The notes under the pieces are model-generated. The model saw only the letters and a list, made by a program, of their open reading frames with translations, was not told the origin of the DNA and ran no database searches. Of a stretch of DNA of 37,475 nt, positions 27,457 to 36,363 are shown piece after piece (the stretch's first letter is position 1; every line of letters starts with the position of its first letter). The stretch comes from a bacterium. Lineage in GTDB: Bacteria; SZUA-182; SZUA-191; JAJRXT01. Where the stretch lies: positions 1-37,475 of the forward strand of contig JAJRXT010000019.1 in the NCBI GenBank assembly GCA_024276125.1, read 5' to 3'. Both the position numbers and the translations under genes were made by a program.

Positions 27457-27883
27457 GACAAAAAAGAGCTTTTCATTATAGTATAAAGCTTAAGTCAACA
27501 ATATTGGGACAAGCCGCCGCCCCTAAAGATACAATGAAGCCTTCCCGGAGCAAACTCCGGGGTATTCCCAACACGGTCATAAAAAAGAAATGCAAATAAT
27601 TGGGCTTGATTTATAGAACCGCAACATTTATTTTGGGGTTAGAAATTGAAATAACATGTGGGGACTTTTTACAGGTCCGTCAATCCTAAAAAAGGCAGGA
27701 TAGGTTTCGGGAAGAATTACCGCAAAACCAAATCCATATTTGCAAAAAAAATAACGGGGGGCTTTACAATAAATTAACGCATATAAAAAAAGGGGGAATC
27801 AACAAAATATATTTGTTCTGCCAAGTTGTTTCGTTTAACTCAAAATTAGCCTAAATAAGCAGTTTATGTTAAGGAGGGAAACA

Positions 27884-28564
27884 ATGAAAGTCAAATTATT
27901 TAGTAAATATGCTTTGTTTTTATGTGCAGCTGTGCTGATGCTGAATACGGCTATAGTGCAGGCGCAGTGTGTTTCCATACATCAGGTACCATATAAATTT
28001 ACAGCTACCAATTCTCAAGCCTTTGCAGGGATTCAATGGCATAGCGACTTAACCTTACCTCACCAGCAAACCTGGATTTTTAGAACGGAGCATGATATCC
28101 ATTCCCATAAAATTCAGTTTGAATTCTTTGAACATGTAATGACGAATATTGCTGGAGCCTGGGGTTCTAAGAGTGCAAGTGAAACTTGTCAGGTGCGTGA
28201 ATGTACCCCGACTCTGGCCGTAAAGGTAAAATATCCTGACGGCAGTGTGTTTGTCCTAAATTCGGTAAGACAGCCCGGGCTGGAAATTGTACCCAAAGGC
28301 ATTATTCCGCTTAATGGCTCCCCTTTATCGGCGCTATATTTTTTGGATGAGGATAAAACCTCTGTTACCGCTTTAGTTCCGCGGGATACGTCCTATGGTC
28401 AGATGATACCGGCCGGCAGTATAATAATGGTAAGACTAAGCGTACCGGCGCTTCAGGGAGGACAATGTGAAAAGATGTGCGGCGAGCTTTATATTTTGGG
28501 CGCAAAACAGCGTTCCTGTCAAATGAGCTATATAAATTGCAAACCGCCTCAACCTGCTGAATAA
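27884..28564 (+). CDS. Secreted cysteine-containing protein of unknown function
   Basis: A 226-residue protein with a clear signal peptide (KYALFLCAAVLMLNTAIVQA, cut after AQA). The mature part has about eight cysteines, including a CEKMCGE pair near the C-terminus, compatible with disulfides in the periplasm or outside. It looks beta-rich. No known family was recognised. The ATG at 27884 is chosen because AAGGAGGG (27871-27878) lies just upstream; the ATG at 27866 would place that site inside the gene. It stands alone between two repeat-rich spacers. Confidence 0.65.
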   Translation: MKVKLFSKYALFLCAAVLMLNTAIVQAQCVSIHQVPYKFTATNSQAFAGIQWHSDLTLPHQQTWIFRTEHDIHSHKIQFEFFEHVMTNIAGAWGSKSASETCQVRECTPTLAVKVKYPDGSVFVLNSVRQPGLEIVPKGIIPLNGSPLSALYFLDEDKTSVTALVPRDTSYGQMIPAGSIIMVRLSVPALQGGQCEKMCGELYILGAKQRSCQMSYINCKPPQPAE

Positions 28565-28617
28565 GCTTCTAAGTTAAGCCGTATAAAGCCCCCCTTTAAT
28601 AAGCTGAAGACGGTTGA

Positions 28618-30066
28618 TTAAATAGATGTTGTGTTGCTTTCCAAAGCGGTAATTAAGGCTTGCGCCTTGTATAATGTTTCATAATACTCACGCTCCGGTA
28701 CGGAATCGGCTACAATACCGCAGCCAGCCTGAATATACGCCTTGGCGTCCTTAATAACGAAACTGCGGATGACGATATTTAAATCCATATCGCCCGTAAA
28801 GCTGATATAGCCGACAGAACCGGTATAAAGCCCGCGGCGGGTGGGTTCCAACTCGTCTATAATCTCCATTGACCTGATTTTAGGCGTACCGGTAATAGTT
28901 CCCCCCGGAAAGCAGGCTTTTATAACATGGCTAAAATCACGCCCCTTGGTTAATCTGCCCTGCACATTAGATACAATATGAAATACATGCGAGTAATCTT
29001 CGATTGCCATAAGCTCATCCACAGCTACCGATCCATACTCACAAATCCGCCCCAAATCATTGCGCTCTAAATCAACCAGCATAATATGCTCAGCCCGCTC
29101 TTTTTCGTTTAAAATAAGTTCCGCCGAAAGCGCATTATCCTCTATATGATCATTTCCGCGGGGGCGCGTACCGGCAATCGGGCGCGTATCTACGGTATTA
29201 CCGCTTAATCGTACCAGACGCTCCGGCGAACAACCGGCTATGCTAAGCCCGTCTAATTCCAGATAACAGGCAAAAGGAGACGGATTAATCCGCCTTAATC
29301 TTTTATACAAAGACAAATAATCTCCCTCTACCTTACTCACCAGCCGCTGCGACAAATTTACCTGAAATATATCGCCGGCGCAAATATATTCTTTAGCGGC
29401 TAACACTATATTTTCAAATTCGCTTTGAGTCAAATTGGATTCCAATTTGCGGCCTAATTCCCAATCATTATTTATCTCAAGCGGTAAAGATTCCGCTGTA
29501 TCGTCCGTACCTTGCAAATCAGATAAGATATCAACCATAAATTGTATGTTTTTTTTAGCTTTAAGACCGGCCAGACGCAAATTTGTCTCACCCTGACCGC
29601 AGGATGCCAAAAATATCTTATCATTTAAGCGATCAAATACCACCGCCGAATCAACCAAACCAAAATAGCAATCAGGTAACTTTAGATCATCCAATGTGGT
29701 GCAAGGTAATCTCTCTATAAAATGCGCCATATCATAGCTTATATATCCCAGCGCTCCGCCTAAAAACGGGGGATAACCAGCAACCGGCGGCTGATAAAAG
29801 TCTTTCATTAATCTTTGTAAGTATTTTATCGGATTGCCAGAAAAAACTTTATGTTCATCACGGGTTATAATTTCTATCTTTTTTCCCTTGCTTTTGAAAA
29901 TCAAAAAGGGATTAGCGGCAATGATAGAATAAGAGCCGGTTTTACGATTTGTCTTTACGCTTTCTAATAAAAATGAATCAATGCTGGCGCTGCGCAGGCT
30001 TTCGTATACCTGCACAGGGGTGCGTCCGTCTATAGACAGCGTCTTTATTATAGGATTCATTAACAT
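28618..30066 (-). CDS. pabB: Chorismate-utilising enzyme: aminodeoxychorismate or anthranilate synthase component I
   Basis: A full-length 482-residue member of the TrpE/PabB family. The N-terminal domain includes SYSIIAANP and GGALGYISYD. The C-terminal chorismate-binding domain has PIAGTRPRG, ELILNEKERAEHIMLVDLERND and FPGGTITGTPKIRSMEIIDELEP. The FPGGTITG.PK signature favours PabB (folate branch), while alanine in PIAGT is common in TrpE and in some PabB. No glutaminase subunit or tryptophan gene is adjacent to decide. I rank PabB first. Start may be this ATG or the one two codons in; neither has a strong ribosome-binding site. Confidence 0.75.
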   Translation of the reverse strand: MLMNPIIKTLSIDGRTPVQVYESLRSASIDSFLLESVKTNRKTGSYSIIAANPFLIFKSKGKKIEIITRDEHKVFSGNPIKYLQRLMKDFYQPPVAGYPPFLGGALGYISYDMAHFIERLPCTTLDDLKLPDCYFGLVDSAVVFDRLNDKIFLASCGQGETNLRLAGLKAKKNIQFMVDILSDLQGTDDTAESLPLEINNDWELGRKLESNLTQSEFENIVLAAKEYICAGDIFQVNLSQRLVSKVEGDYLSLYKRLRRINPSPFACYLELDGLSIAGCSPERLVRLSGNTVDTRPIAGTRPRGNDHIEDNALSAELILNEKERAEHIMLVDLERNDLGRICEYGSVAVDELMAIEDYSHVFHIVSNVQGRLTKGRDFSHVIKACFPGGTITGTPKIRSMEIIDELEPTRRGLYTGSVGYISFTGDMDLNIVIRSFVIKDAKAYIQAGCGIVADSVPEREYYETLYKAQALITALESNTTSI

Positions 30067-30497
30067 TTTAGTTGGTAAATAAATTTGATGTTGATATAAA
30101 ATGACTATTGAGTTGACTCCGAAACCAAAGCCGTTTAATTTTCTTAGCTGTCATTCTGAACGAAACGAAGTGGAGTGAAGAATCTGCTCGCATAACGGGA
30201 GCAGATTCTTCGGTCTACGGCCTTAAGAATGACAGAATATAATCTTTTTCACAAGAGAACTCAATAGCCATTTTATATAATAGGTTTTAACATGTTTAGC
30301 TGTCGGATTTGAGAATCCGACAGCACCTGTTATACTGTAGGGGCAGGTTTTAAACCTGCCCCTACTTTCGGGAGGGGATAAACCCCTTCCCTACAAGAAG
30401 TTCTATGCTATGTTTCGGTATGTCTCATGCCGAAACACCTAGCGGTGAGCAATTAGTTTCGGGGTGAGACACCCCGAACATAAACTGGAAACATACA
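30067..30497. repeat. Divergent spacer filled with repeats of families A, B and C
   Basis: No gene is seen between pabB and the FMN-binding gene. It carries a family A copy (30149-30234), family C units (about 30300-30365, including GTCGGATTTGAGAATCCGAC), and the cleanest compound family B unit (30411-30480) with the CACCTAGCGGTGAGCAATTA linker. Confidence 0.75.
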
Positions 30498-31874
30498 ATG
30501 TCTATAATTTCAAAAAGGTATACATCGCATCAGATTAATTCCCGAATTATTCGGGTTAAATGGATAATTATAATAAGCCTGATTCTGGCTGCATCCGTTC
30601 ATATTATAAGACGCTTATATCCTAATAAAAATACGCATAAGGAAAAAAACGCTCTTAAACTGGTAATACCACAAGCACAGTCATTTTCAGCAAAAGATAA
30701 AAATCAGCCGCCTTGCTATACGGCCTATCGCTTAAACCAGCAGGGTAAAAAAGAAGCCTTTGGCTTTTGCTTTTTAACTACCGATATAGCGCCTGAAATA
30801 AAAGGATATGCGGGAGCAATAAAGATTATGCTGGGTATGAACAATAAGGCAGAGCTAACCGGTATAAAAATTATAGAACACCATGAAACGCCGTCTTATG
30901 CGGCGGGTATCAATTCAGGTTGGTTTAAAAAACAATTTAAAGGAAAAAAAATAACCGATCCTTTTAAGATAGATGACGATATAGACGGTATAAGCCAAGC
31001 TACTATTACCGTTAGCGCTATCGCACAAGCGATAAAAAAAAGCGGACTGCGCTTGGCTAATGCTCGCTTAGGTATGCAGATACCCGAATTAAAAGAGAAT
31101 CCATGGGAGGATATTAATTATCTTAATTTAATTTTTCTACTTATTCTGATTGGATGTACCTTACTAAATATTTATTTAAATAATAATAATTTGCGTTATA
31201 TGATTTTAATATCGGCGGTTATTCTGTTGGGATTCTATCATACCAATGCGCTCTCTGCCGTAAATTTAGTAAATATAATAACATTCCGCCTGCCGCCGCT
31301 TATTAAAAATGTCTTTTGGTATATATTAATTGCTTTTACGATATTATCATGCCTTATTGGGGGACGGATATATTGCGGTTTTATGTGTCCCTTTGGAGCT
31401 ATATTGGAATTACTTGAAAAATTAAAGATTTATCGGCTAAAAATAAGCAGTAAAACGGAATACCGCTCAAAATATGTAAAATACATTATTTTGTGGCTGA
31501 TAGTAATAGCCGCTCTATTGTTAAATGACGCTAATGTAGCCGATTATGAACCATTTACCGCTTTATTTGCTCAATCCGGCAACGTTTTACACAGGGTCTT
31601 TTTGGTTATTGTTATATTATACAGTTTATTTATCCCGCGTTTTTTCTGCCGGTATTTATGCGCTATCGGCGCCGCCCTCGGCTGTATTTCGCACAAGAGC
31701 CCCAAGCGGCTTAGGATTAAAGATAAATGCACCCAATGTAAAAAATGCCTTAAGGCATGCCCCTATCAGGCTATAGAAACTGATAAAGAGGATAAATTAT
31801 ACATAAATGCAATAGAATGTATACAATGTCAAGCTTGTATAAACGTCTGTCCGCATAAAGCTATCAGCCGTTAG
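30498..31874 (+). CDS. FMN-binding, NapH/NosR-like membrane ferredoxin protein
   Basis: A 458-residue membrane redox protein. After a membrane anchor (about 23-37) comes an exported FMN-binding domain (about 95-190) with DGISQATIT; T169 is the likely covalent flavin site, as in RnfG/NosR/NqrC. Then come about five or six membrane segments with CGFMCPFGA (293-301) and CRYLCAIGA (384-392), the NapH/NosR CxxxC motifs, and a cytosolic di-cluster ferredoxin: CTQCKKCLKACP (411-422) and CIQCQACINVCP (441-452). It should pass electrons across the inner membrane between ferredoxin or quinol and a flavin. Partner enzymes are not in the window. Confidence 0.82.
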   Translation: MSIISKRYTSHQINSRIIRVKWIIIISLILAASVHIIRRLYPNKNTHKEKNALKLVIPQAQSFSAKDKNQPPCYTAYRLNQQGKKEAFGFCFLTTDIAPEIKGYAGAIKIMLGMNNKAELTGIKIIEHHETPSYAAGINSGWFKKQFKGKKITDPFKIDDDIDGISQATITVSAIAQAIKKSGLRLANARLGMQIPELKENPWEDINYLNLIFLLILIGCTLLNIYLNNNNLRYMILISAVILLGFYHTNALSAVNLVNIITFRLPPLIKNVFWYILIAFTILSCLIGGRIYCGFMCPFGAILELLEKLKIYRLKISSKTEYRSKYVKYIILWLIVIAALLLNDANVADYEPFTALFAQSGNVLHRVFLVIVILYSLFIPRFFCRYLCAIGAALGCISHKSPKRLRIKDKCTQCKKCLKACPYQAIETDKEDKLYINAIECIQCQACINVCPHKAISR

Positions 31875-31956
31875 CCTAATGGCTTAAGTAAAAATAACTT
31901 CAATGGACAGACACCTTGACGGCTTAACCGGCTATAATGGTTTTCCTCATATCCGC

Positions 31957-32751
31957 CTAAAACGGAAAATTTTCATCCGCCTCTTCATTGGCGGTTTCAG
32001 GGGCTCTGACTACCCTCTTTCTTTTATATAGCCTTTTACCTTCTAATGCGTCAATAAGACCGGGAGAAGCGTCTGGATAGCGTTTTTGCGGTTGTCCTGT
32101 CCCTGCTCCGATTGCTGCAAAAGCGCGTTCAAAATATTCCGGCGGAATCAGCGCCTCAGGATTGCTTAGCTTTTTCTCTATTTTGCTGACAGCGTCTCTT
32201 AATTCAGAAATAATAGCGGCTATATCCGCCAAAAAACGCTTATTGGGCATTTCATTAGAATTAGCATTTTGCTGCTTTAGAATTTTTAAATCAAGCGCTA
32301 TTGAAATCGGAGTTTCCACTTGTGATGCGTCTTCTTCAACTGCCTTTATCTGACCGACTATTTCTTTTTTGGCCTCTTCCACGCTGTCTAAATCATGTAA
32401 GTCTATATGGATGGTTCCCGCTCCGGATACATTAAACGGAATATGCTCGCCTTTTTTTATAACCTGCACCACCGGTTTTCTTAAAGCATGACGTATAGCC
32501 AGTTCATAAAAAACCTTAGGATCAGTACCCGTAAGGTCTGCTACTAACAAAGGAGCGTCTACCACCTGTTGAATCACCTGGCTGGTTATTGTCCCGGGCT
32601 CGGATATTTGATCAGAGCGCACAGGCCTGTAACCGCAATGTTCTAAAGCGGGTTTAATGATATGTTTATAGATTTGCTCAGAACGTTTTTTGGTCTCTGG
32701 ATTTTCTCCTCCTGTGGGGGAAATAATAAAACAGATTTTTTTATCCGGCAT
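31957..32751 (-). CDS. Nucleoside deoxyribosyltransferase/TIR-like protein
   Basis: A 264-residue cytosolic protein. Residues 1-135 have the layout KKICFIISPTGGE, RSEQIYKHIIKPALEHCGY, then VADLTGTDPKVFYELAIRHA, which is typical of small nucleoside 2-deoxyribosyltransferase-like/TIR-like domains. Members of this fold hydrolyse or exchange N-glycosidic bonds, and some act as NAD-consuming immune effectors. The C-terminal half (about 135-264) is helical and charged and may be an oligomerisation or sensor part. AAGGAACC precedes the ATG. No partner gene is evident. Role is inferred only from fold resemblance. Confidence 0.6.
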   Translation of the reverse strand: MPDKKICFIISPTGGENPETKKRSEQIYKHIIKPALEHCGYRPVRSDQISEPGTITSQVIQQVVDAPLLVADLTGTDPKVFYELAIRHALRKPVVQVIKKGEHIPFNVSGAGTIHIDLHDLDSVEEAKKEIVGQIKAVEEDASQVETPISIALDLKILKQQNANSNEMPNKRFLADIAAIISELRDAVSKIEKKLSNPEALIPPEYFERAFAAIGAGTGQPQKRYPDASPGLIDALEGKRLYKRKRVVRAPETANEEADENFPF

Positions 32752-32888
32752 TTTCTTGGTTCCTTATGTTTAGTTTATGAAAGCAAGAGACTTTCAGGTA
32801 AAAAAAAAGATAATTTTATAAGCCCTTATTACGAACATAAGCATGTTCAGGTAATTATGGTTTAAGCCTGCATAATAAAATCACGTCC

Positions 32889-32916
32889 CCTTAACCGTCT
32901 TTGTCGACGGTTAAGG
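32889..32916. terminator. Strong hairpin, likely terminator of the TatD-rSAM gene
   Basis: CCTTAACCGTC and GACGGTTAAGG form a perfect 11-bp stem with a 6-base loop. It lies 9 bases downstream of the TatD fusion stop on the minus strand, followed by a GGACGTGATTTTATT tract. The T-run is not immediate, so termination is likely but not certain. Confidence 0.5.
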
Positions 32917-32924
32917 TAAACTTC

Positions 32925-34298
32925 TTACCCCACCTGATTATAAGTCCTTAATCTAAAATTTACCCCCAATTCATTTTCAACAAGCCGCCGGCAGCATTCT
33001 ACATCTATATCGGGTATATCCAGTACAGTTACCGTAATTTGAGGGATGTACTCTTTAGCCAGCAAGATAAATTCTTTTACGGCCTGATAAGCGCCGGCGC
33101 CAAATTCGGGGCGGCAGATATCTAAATATTTATCCTCGCATTCGGCGTTTACACTTACCGACAAAGCATCTACCAAGCCTTTTAGCTCCGGTAAAATGTT
33201 GCGTCCATAAATAAGATTTGCCTGACCGTTTGTATTTATCCTAATATTATATCCCCATTTTTTAAGTTCTTTGCTTACCTGAACAATAGTATCCAGATGC
33301 AAAAGCGGTTCCCCAAAACCGCAAAAAACAATCTCTGTATAATTTTGTGCTTGTGCGTCTATTTTATTTAATATTTCCGCAGCGCCCGGTTCATGATCAA
33401 GTTTAAGATCATGCCCTTTAACATAATATGAATGTTGACGAGCGCAAAAGGTGCAATTATTGGTACAGCGGTTAGTAAGGTTTATGTACAATGATTTTCT
33501 GATTGGATAAACTATCTCAGCCGATCTTTTGGCGCGTGTAATGCCGAATAACCGCTCTGTGTTCAAGATGGTTATGCGAATAATATCCGCCAAAGCCAAG
33601 CCTTTTATTTGGGCTGTGGTTTGGGCTATATATTTAATATAAGCCGGTTCATTGCGCCGCCCGCGATACGGCGTAGGCGTAAGATAAGGCGAATCGGTTT
33701 CAATTAAGAGTCTGTTATCCGGGATAAGCGGTACAATCTTCCGCAGGGCTTGTGATTTTTTAAAGGTTACAGGACCTGCAATAGATATATGAAATCCCAA
33801 TTTCAGGTATTCTTCTAAACATGATTCATCACCGGAGAAACAATGTATTACTCCGCCAGATAAGGGAGTATACTGCCGCAGTATATGCAGCGTATCGCTG
33901 TATGCTTCACGTTGGTGTATAACTACCGGCTTTGCAAGCCGGTTGGCTAATTCAAGCTGTGCAATAAACACCTCGTGCTGTATTTGCACAGGTGAGTGCA
34001 TATAGTGATAATCAAGACCTATTTCCCCTATAGCCAGCGTTTTTTCATGTTGGCACAACTGAGTTAATTTATCATAGGTTTTTGAGTCAACACCGCGCGC
34101 CTCATGGGGATGAATGCCTACGGCTGCGTATATCATTTCATAGTTAGAGGCCAGCTCAACCGATCTGATAGAGCTTTCTATATCTGAGCCGATATTTATT
34201 ATATAACTTATGCCGGCATCTAAAGCGCGCATAAGCGTCTGATCAATATCTTCTTCAAATTGTTGCATATCTAAATGAGCATGAGAATCTATCAACAT
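32925..34298 (-). CDS. TatD-family nuclease fused to a radical SAM domain
   Basis: A 457-residue two-domain protein. Residues 1-255 are a TatD metal-dependent DNase: DSHAHLD (4-10), GIHPHE, GEIGLDYH (91-98), VIHQRE, IHCFSG and ETDSPYL (200-206). Residues about 262-457 are a radical SAM domain with C278, C282 and C285 in NRCTNNCTFC, then a glycine motif FCGFGEPLLHL. This corresponds to the known TatD-associated radical SAM family, whose reaction is not known. The junction shows no stop or start, so it is a true fusion here. TatD enzymes process damaged DNA 3' ends and some act on D-tyrosyl-tRNA-like substrates. Confidence 0.85.
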   Translation of the reverse strand: MLIDSHAHLDMQQFEEDIDQTLMRALDAGISYIINIGSDIESSIRSVELASNYEMIYAAVGIHPHEARGVDSKTYDKLTQLCQHEKTLAIGEIGLDYHYMHSPVQIQHEVFIAQLELANRLAKPVVIHQREAYSDTLHILRQYTPLSGGVIHCFSGDESCLEEYLKLGFHISIAGPVTFKKSQALRKIVPLIPDNRLLIETDSPYLTPTPYRGRRNEPAYIKYIAQTTAQIKGLALADIIRITILNTERLFGITRAKRSAEIVYPIRKSLYINLTNRCTNNCTFCARQHSYYVKGHDLKLDHEPGAAEILNKIDAQAQNYTEIVFCGFGEPLLHLDTIVQVSKELKKWGYNIRINTNGQANLIYGRNILPELKGLVDALSVSVNAECEDKYLDICRPEFGAGAYQAVKEFILLAKEYIPQITVTVLDIPDIDVECCRRLVENELGVNFRLRTYNQVG

Positions 34299-34337
34299 AA
34301 TTTATGTTATCTTATCCTTAATTTTATATTTTACTGA

Positions 34338-34493
34338 TGTTTCGGCGTATCTCCAGCCAAAACGTTAAACACTATGTCATTCTGAGGCTGGAAGCCGAAG
34401 AATCTTACTCGCATATGTAAGCAGATTCTTCATTACGCTTTGCTTCATTCAGAATGACAGGCTAGATGTTTCGGCTTGAGACAAGCCGAAACA
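34338..34493. repeat. Family B pair split by a family A copy
   Basis: A degraded family B hairpin (34338-34364) and an intact one (34467-34493) flank a family A copy in inverted orientation (34375-34459), which appears to have inserted into the linker. Confidence 0.7.
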
Positions 34494-34506
34494 TAAATTG
34501 GCAAAA

Positions 34507-36360
34507 CTAAGCCAGTTTTTTAAAGTATACCCACCATTCTGTAAATAACAAACATAAAGCTGCAAGTATAATATAAGTCCATATTTCTAATTTCTCTTTA
34601 CCGAATTCTATTTTTGTTTCGGATTCCGGTAATGCTTCCTCTATATCCAAAGGCGTAATTTGCGATTCTTTTTCATTTAAGAGATTAGCTGCAAAGGTTC
34701 TGGTTATTTGTTTGCCTGTTACATCTTGAGCGTGTAATTTGTATAATCCAACGTGATTGGTATCGCTAAAATCTATAATGCCGTTTTTGGGTTTAAGTTT
34801 GATTTGTTCTCCTGTCGGGGTTTCAATATAAGCTTTTTCTATTGCCGCATCATGTTTTAAAATATATTTATCACCGGTAGCCAATTGTTTGTCCCCGCTT
34901 AAGCGCGGAGTCAGCCAGTCAAGCATATTAAGCAGCAAAATAGGCGCTGATACATCCTGATCGGCGGTAAAAAGATAGTCGCCCAATTCAAAGCCCAAGC
35001 ATATAATGCGCCGCCCCTTATATATCCCCTCCCAAGCCAGCGGAAAATTTGAGGATTCTATCAAGCTGTTAGCCCAGAGGGGTATCTCCAGAGATTGAAC
35101 CTTTTTTAAGTTAAGCTCATCCAAAAAATTTAAATATTTTAAAGTAGGATGTTCACGGTTCCAGTCCATAATCCTTAAATCATCCTGTTGTATGGATTTT
35201 ATTTTAAAAGAGGGATTATCCTTATCCGGCATTATATATATAGCATTTAATTTGGATATATCTTGTGGTACAAAATGATGGAATACGGCCATATCATATG
35301 CCTGCGCCATAGCCGGATTGTATTTATCAGGAGTAAACACGGTGACATCCAGTCCGGCAATAGCATTGGATATACGTTTTAATTGTTGACTCAGCTTATT
35401 GTCATTTGTTACAGCCAGCAAATTGATTATCTTGTTTGTATTGATAAAGCTGTAAGCTATATTATCAGCAGCCAGCGCGTCATCTATTATTAATTCAGCT
35501 TTAAGTAATCACGGATGGTTGAGATACCCAAATGGTAAGGTAGTGGATTGTCCGGCGGAAAGCGTTATTGGTTTTCCCCATAGTTTTTGTTCGTTTAAAT
35601 AGATGTTTAATTGTGCATTTTGTGTTTTTTGTGAAAAATTATGTAACGTTATAAAGGCTTTGTGTTCTGAATAATCATATAAGCCCTGATGAATATCCAT
35701 AGCTGTAATAGCTGCATTGTCGCTTCTTTTTCCGATTAATTTAAAATCTAATTTCTGCCCGTGTACCAGTTGCCTTAAGCCGGCATCAGCGTGATCGGAA
35801 AAAATAATGATTTTACGGCTGGCGCCGTCTTTACTGATTGAAGCGGCCAATTGTAGAGCATCGGTTAAACTGGATGCGGTCTCGCCGGCCTTTATTTTTT
35901 TTACGGCTTGTTCTAATATGGTTTTATTATCGGTAAAATCGGTTATTTTTTTGGGGTAGGCGCCGGCAGTAATAAGCATAATACTGTCTTGGCGGTTTTT
36001 TTGGTCTATCAAATCGAATAATTGCGCCTTGGCTTTTTCTAATCTGGTTTCACCGTCCTCCTGAGTCAGCATGCTGGCAGATGTGTCCATTATTAAAACA
36101 CTGTGTTTGACTTTTACATCGTGCATTAGATAAAAACGAATCAAGGCAAACACTAAAGCCAGAATGAATAGCACCTGTAATATAAACAAAATATCCATTT
36201 TAAATGTTTTGGTCTCGGAAGTGGGGCTTTCGGAGAGTTCCTGCCAGGGTATAATGCTTGATACATATACGGCTATTTTTTCTTGTTTAAGAAAATAAAA
36301 AAAGATAATAGGAATTACGGCCAGACTATATAGGGCAGCGTAAGGATTGAGAAAGTTCAT
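34507..36360 (-). CDS. Membrane VWA protein (BatA/DUF58-associated) with an in-frame TGA
   Basis: The 617-codon frame encodes an N-terminal BatA-like membrane region (segments about 11-24 and 57-78), a von Willebrand A domain with the MIDAS motif DTSAS (92-96), a beta-rich region, a glutamine-amidotransferase-like region, and a C-terminal membrane segment (about 590-610). TGA at 35509-35511 (codon 284) interrupts NHP-X-LLKAELIIDDALAADN, where relatives have glycine (PGLL). The frame goes on unshifted through 22 codons lacking any start to the next Met, and the C-terminal half is clearly the rest of the same protein. It starts three bases after the DUF58 gene, so they form an operon. Confidence 0.8.
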
Positions 36361-36363
36361 AAT

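Larger units (their letters stand above)
26758..27883. other. 1.1-kb gene-free, repeat-rich region
   Basis: It contains, in order, family C units (26784-26850, 26871-26946), a family D-like element (27171-27360) with a family C unit inside it (27288-27325), a family A copy (27372-27456), and a CCCGGAG/CTCCGGG hairpin (27544-27561). From about 27580 to 27865 no repeat or gene was recognised; this part may be leader or promoter for the secreted protein gene. Confidence 0.65.

Noticed and set aside
8252-34493. CRISPR array
   Set aside because: The repeats are dispersed palindromes without regular spacers, and no cas genes are present.
4258-35511. Genome-wide genetic code change (TGA as glycine, as in SR1/Gracilibacteria)
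   Set aside because: TGA ends ftsA, murC, ftsW, mraY, ftsL and mraZ, several in ATGA overlaps with the next gene. TAA also interrupts genes yet ends others. Only one or two internal stops occur per gene. A simple reassignment does not fit.
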